Below are positions 63,301 to 64,000 of a stretch of DNA of 64,000 nucleotides, piece by piece. Numbering within the stretch: the stretch's first letter is position 1; each line of letters starts with the position of its first letter. Under the pieces are notes generated by a model. The model saw nothing but the letters and a program-made list of their open reading frames with translations. It had not been told where the DNA came from and did not search any database. Source of the stretch: Pseudofrankia inefficax. Lineage in GTDB: Bacteria > Actinomycetota > Actinomycetes > Frankiales > Frankiaceae. The DNA lies in contig NC_014666.1 of NCBI RefSeq assembly GCF_000166135.1, positions 2,542,001-2,606,000 of the forward strand. The letters are read 5' to 3'. The position numbers were made by a program, and so were the translations under genes.

Positions 63301-64000
63301 AACGCGGCCGGCGGGGTCGGCCAGGTGACCGCCCCGTCGGTACAGGTCGAGGAGAACGGCAACACGGCCAGCGCCGCGACCCCGACGGGGACGGTCGGCT
63401 ACGACACGTTCGGCGAGGTCACCCAGAGCCGCGACGCCCGCAACCTGACCACAACCACGACCTACGACGCGCTCGGCCGGCCCACCCAGGTCAGCTACCC
63501 GTCGTACACGCCACCCGGCGGGTCCGCGTCGACTCCGTCCGAGTCGTTCACCTACGACGACAACGGCAACGTCCTCACCCACGTCGACACCCGCGGCCAG
63601 ACGACGACCGCCGTCTACGACATGCGCAACCGGGTCGTCTCCGTCACGGATCCGCAGGTCGACGGGCTGCCGGCCCCCGGAGTAAGTCGCGCGATCTACG
63701 ACGACGCGAACAACCTGGTCACGACCGTCGACCAGGTCGGTGCCTGGTTGTTCTACGCCTACGACGACCTCGACCGCCCTTGGGCGACGACCAGCACCGA
63801 ACGCACCCCGAGTGCCACCTTCTCCACCTACTACGGCTATGACGACGCCGGCGACCTCAACAAGATCCTCCGCCCGACGAACGTCGGCGCCGGGGCCGCC
63901 GCGACGGCCGACTACAACGGTGCCGGCGAGCTCATCGCCACCCACGACGAGGCAGGCAAGACCACCACCTACACCTACGACCTCGCCGGCCGGCTCGCCT
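57322..64000 (+). CDS. Giant secreted RHS/YD-repeat protein, open at the window edge
   Basis: ATG 57322 with GGGAG at 57309-57313; 2,226 codons are visible and the frame is still open. Order: signal or anchor (about 37-54), a polymorphic N-terminal region, a DNRLRE-like wall module (about 414-596), an Ig-like domain (607-718), a fibronectin-like domain (720-820), a DUF6531-type entry (NPLTQNFTTQVTDASVQGAG, RTYNSKSTTDGLFGTGW, about 845-900), two tandem LamG-like units (about 935-1105 and 1110-1280, both with WGIS.NSAYLA), then YD repeats to the edge (TYTYDLAGRLA). Intact relatives end in a Hint or toxin tip beyond the window. Confidence 0.9.
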   Translation, partial: MTGRHRPASSRLLSFGLLSFGRRRWRRDARVRRVAPLLAVLLVVVGLVVLDAPAKPKAVPIADQNPFRGSDKLPGSSSGSAAGKVSLVPTSATQGTAKAGPATLKGKAPVVAGAVASTGATITPLKQVPFTPQKPSADEAARAASTPRGAQLGPSRPQAVTRPDASGEMKPQAGRVEVPGLRTASSEVFHNPDGTYTSEESMGADRFKDSKGNWVGIDTSLVAGDKGRLRAKSTQSGLEVAPKANDAELGSIDLGGGLSFGFGIAQAAGVAAKIDGSKATFASVRDQADVELGPTADGMKEVLVLRSAQAPTTWVYPLTLSGLTARLSDGGDVELADKAGTVRALIPHGWMADSRPTTADGFQAWSDGVTYSLITLANGQQALQMDLDKAWLTAPDRVFPVNVDPSVSTLLTGEDDTYVSSANPSANYSALADIKAGYYSPTNDIVHGYLSFPGSDPLTNATVTNAHVKIFNWFSASGCTAHPVSLRSVAFGWNGTNMTWPGATLGGEVANKSFADDGSSSCGGSWEFIGDYDTRLSNLVNTWTHDPTANFGLGLTTSDTDTQWLKSFYSNDCWCNPATPDSDYRPRLELEWTPYGASYSFPSGTPAWSVPPTTTAPGQITVRLTNTGQATWTAGAGYALSYHIFDATNTFELIHQGLQTPIPTTVASDQSVDVNASVDLSSLSSGNYTIRWDMEQTGTSWFSGQGVGELATPVSVAAGVNQSPYIVGVSPISGSEVPSTQPTLGVLALDPDNDPLTYQFQLCTGTDANSGTCQSSGWTSWPIWTPPTPLTWGQLYYWRVQVSDGTSQSLWSSPLVLEPVNYNATVGADYGANTYAPAVAGVNPLTQNFTTQVTDASVQGAGPALSVARTYNSKSTTDGLFGTGWTSAYDVTAGAATSGPGNVQVRNGDGRTTLFGRNGDGTYQPEHGYYSSLQASEPRVASFTAANSTSSLGATDTGETWQALAGTWGISNNSAYLASAGIFKSVAVVPAPADGTIQFSTPTTQSRLGIAFRVQDADNMWMLYENGTSLVLAKRSGGLETTVKTVTGVCCATTDTYGVRMVGSTLQMLRNGAVVGTATDTAFSTVTKAGLYAQSTGTGRIDGLTITPEGHRATFTGANSATSLGASDDGEAFTGLAGTWGISGNSAYLATAGGSGHNLTTVSGAADGTITFTEPVAQAGVGVAFRAADVDNYWRLVAQPASNSWQLVKRVAGVDIVVATAASGCCTAADVLSIITSGTSIAVLRNGTQILSTHDPALLFASRAGPYADAAGTGRIDTFTTTAATELTEKGGTASTFRSDGKLVATTDPAGNRVALAYDANSRLTTATNTTSGRALTFTWTTDNTHIAQVATPSVAANGGALTWKYSYTSGRLTGVTTPGLTTGGSTYSYSSSGQLNQITLPENTLDTKVGYNSDGTVAWREDGLGNRTTYAVTATSPNIVVRTTDPAGTNTDWTYSVYGQLLSKTGPTGTKTFTYNDDGFLAQATDENGNVTNYQTDGHGNVLARTVVRYSDASGTWPVTDYYDYYNGPPGDPRDDLIVAHRDGRSAAPTDDAYKTTYGYDPVGNLLSTTSPPTAAFPGGTTTSSSYTVGAETAVGGGTEPAGLLASTTDARGKVTTYGYDSKGDLRHDQDPAGLIHDYTTDEIGRRLTSKETSDTYPSGLTTTYTYTKLSQVATVTEPGVANPITSTTHTRVTTNTYDNNGNLTQAVVSDSTGGDTARTTTYTYDADDRPLSTTAASGTAAAATNAQTYDANGNVATTTDPNGTVTAYTYTPLNELATTTLKDFVDDPVAGTSPRDLVLESRAYDPAGRLASVTDALGRTTNYTYWLDGKLHQVTLTGYHNPDFATGDLSATTRNIVLEDHSYDGAGNETSTVTGGGLTTATASYDQAGNATGTALDPAGVHRTTALSYDANGDPTAIETGAAGTSTTERTEYGYDNASRLTSTTVFGDGVARYTTALTRDQRGYTTTLVDPRGYTPGAAFDPAFTTHVTTNAAGGVGQVTAPSVQVEENGNTASAATPTGTVGYDTFGEVTQSRDARNLTTTTTYDALGRPTQVSYPSYTPPGGSASTPSESFTYDDNGNVLTHVDTRGQTTTAVYDMRNRVVSVTDPQVDGLPAPGVSRAIYDDANNLVTTVDQVGAWLFYAYDDLDRPWATTSTERTPSATFSTYYGYDDAGDLNKILRPTNVGAGAAATADYNGAGELIATHDEAGKTTTYTYDLAGRLA

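Overview
The window is high-GC actinobacterial DNA. GTG starts, ATGA/GTGA gene overlaps, LytR-CpsA-Psr proteins, SCO2521-2524-type genes and an RHS/polymorphic-toxin gene suggest a Frankia-like or related mycelial actinomycete. The genus is inference.

Layout. (1) 1-10.2 kb, ordinary chromosome: the conserved actinobacterial block SCO2524-2523-2522-2521 plus a coupled membrane protein, a LytR-CpsA-Psr protein, a pterin dehydratase, a 3-hydroxyacyl-CoA dehydrogenase and an acyl-CoA dehydrogenase. (2) 10.16-51.07 kb, an apparent 40,864-bp integrative element. A 149-bp imperfect repeat with a 45-bp perfect core occurs at the 3' end of the acyl-CoA dehydrogenase gene and again at 51.0 kb, where only the last codons of that gene are present. 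A tyrosine recombinase lies at the left end, coupled to a truncated excisionase-like gene. No conjugation or replication genes are visible. (3) 51.1-64 kb, chromosome or older insertion debris: gene remnants, a HEAT-like protein, an IS256-type fragment, a lytic transglycosylase and a very large RHS gene that runs off the window.

Inside the element: RHS/Hint toxin wreckage with a toxin tip and candidate immunity gene (12-14 kb); two paralogous two-gene modules (17-18 kb and 37-39 kb), each a sigma-like gene translationally coupled to a regulator that has the same N-terminal peptide but a different DNA-binding domain (MarR in one, Crp/Fnr in the other); a catabolic cluster (23-36 kb) with a TetR regulator, cupin, P450, ferritin-like hydrolase, Baeyer-Villiger monooxygenase, amidohydrolase, an esterase fused in frame to a Rieske oxygenase, a second hydrolase and a zinc dehydrogenase; and a coupled envelope operon (39.9-48.2 kb: MoxR, DUF58, transglutaminase-like, propeller/PKD, LCP, lipoprotein hydrolase) next to a TIR-WD40 protein.

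The two sigma modules fire from near-identical divergent promoters (GTGGGG/T, 14 bases, CGACYTA) flanking the same 16-base A/T block, which points to an element-specific regulon. The catabolic operon looks built to turn a ketone into an ester, cleave it and oxidise the products. Several element genes are frameshifted or truncated, so the element may be ageing or locked in place.
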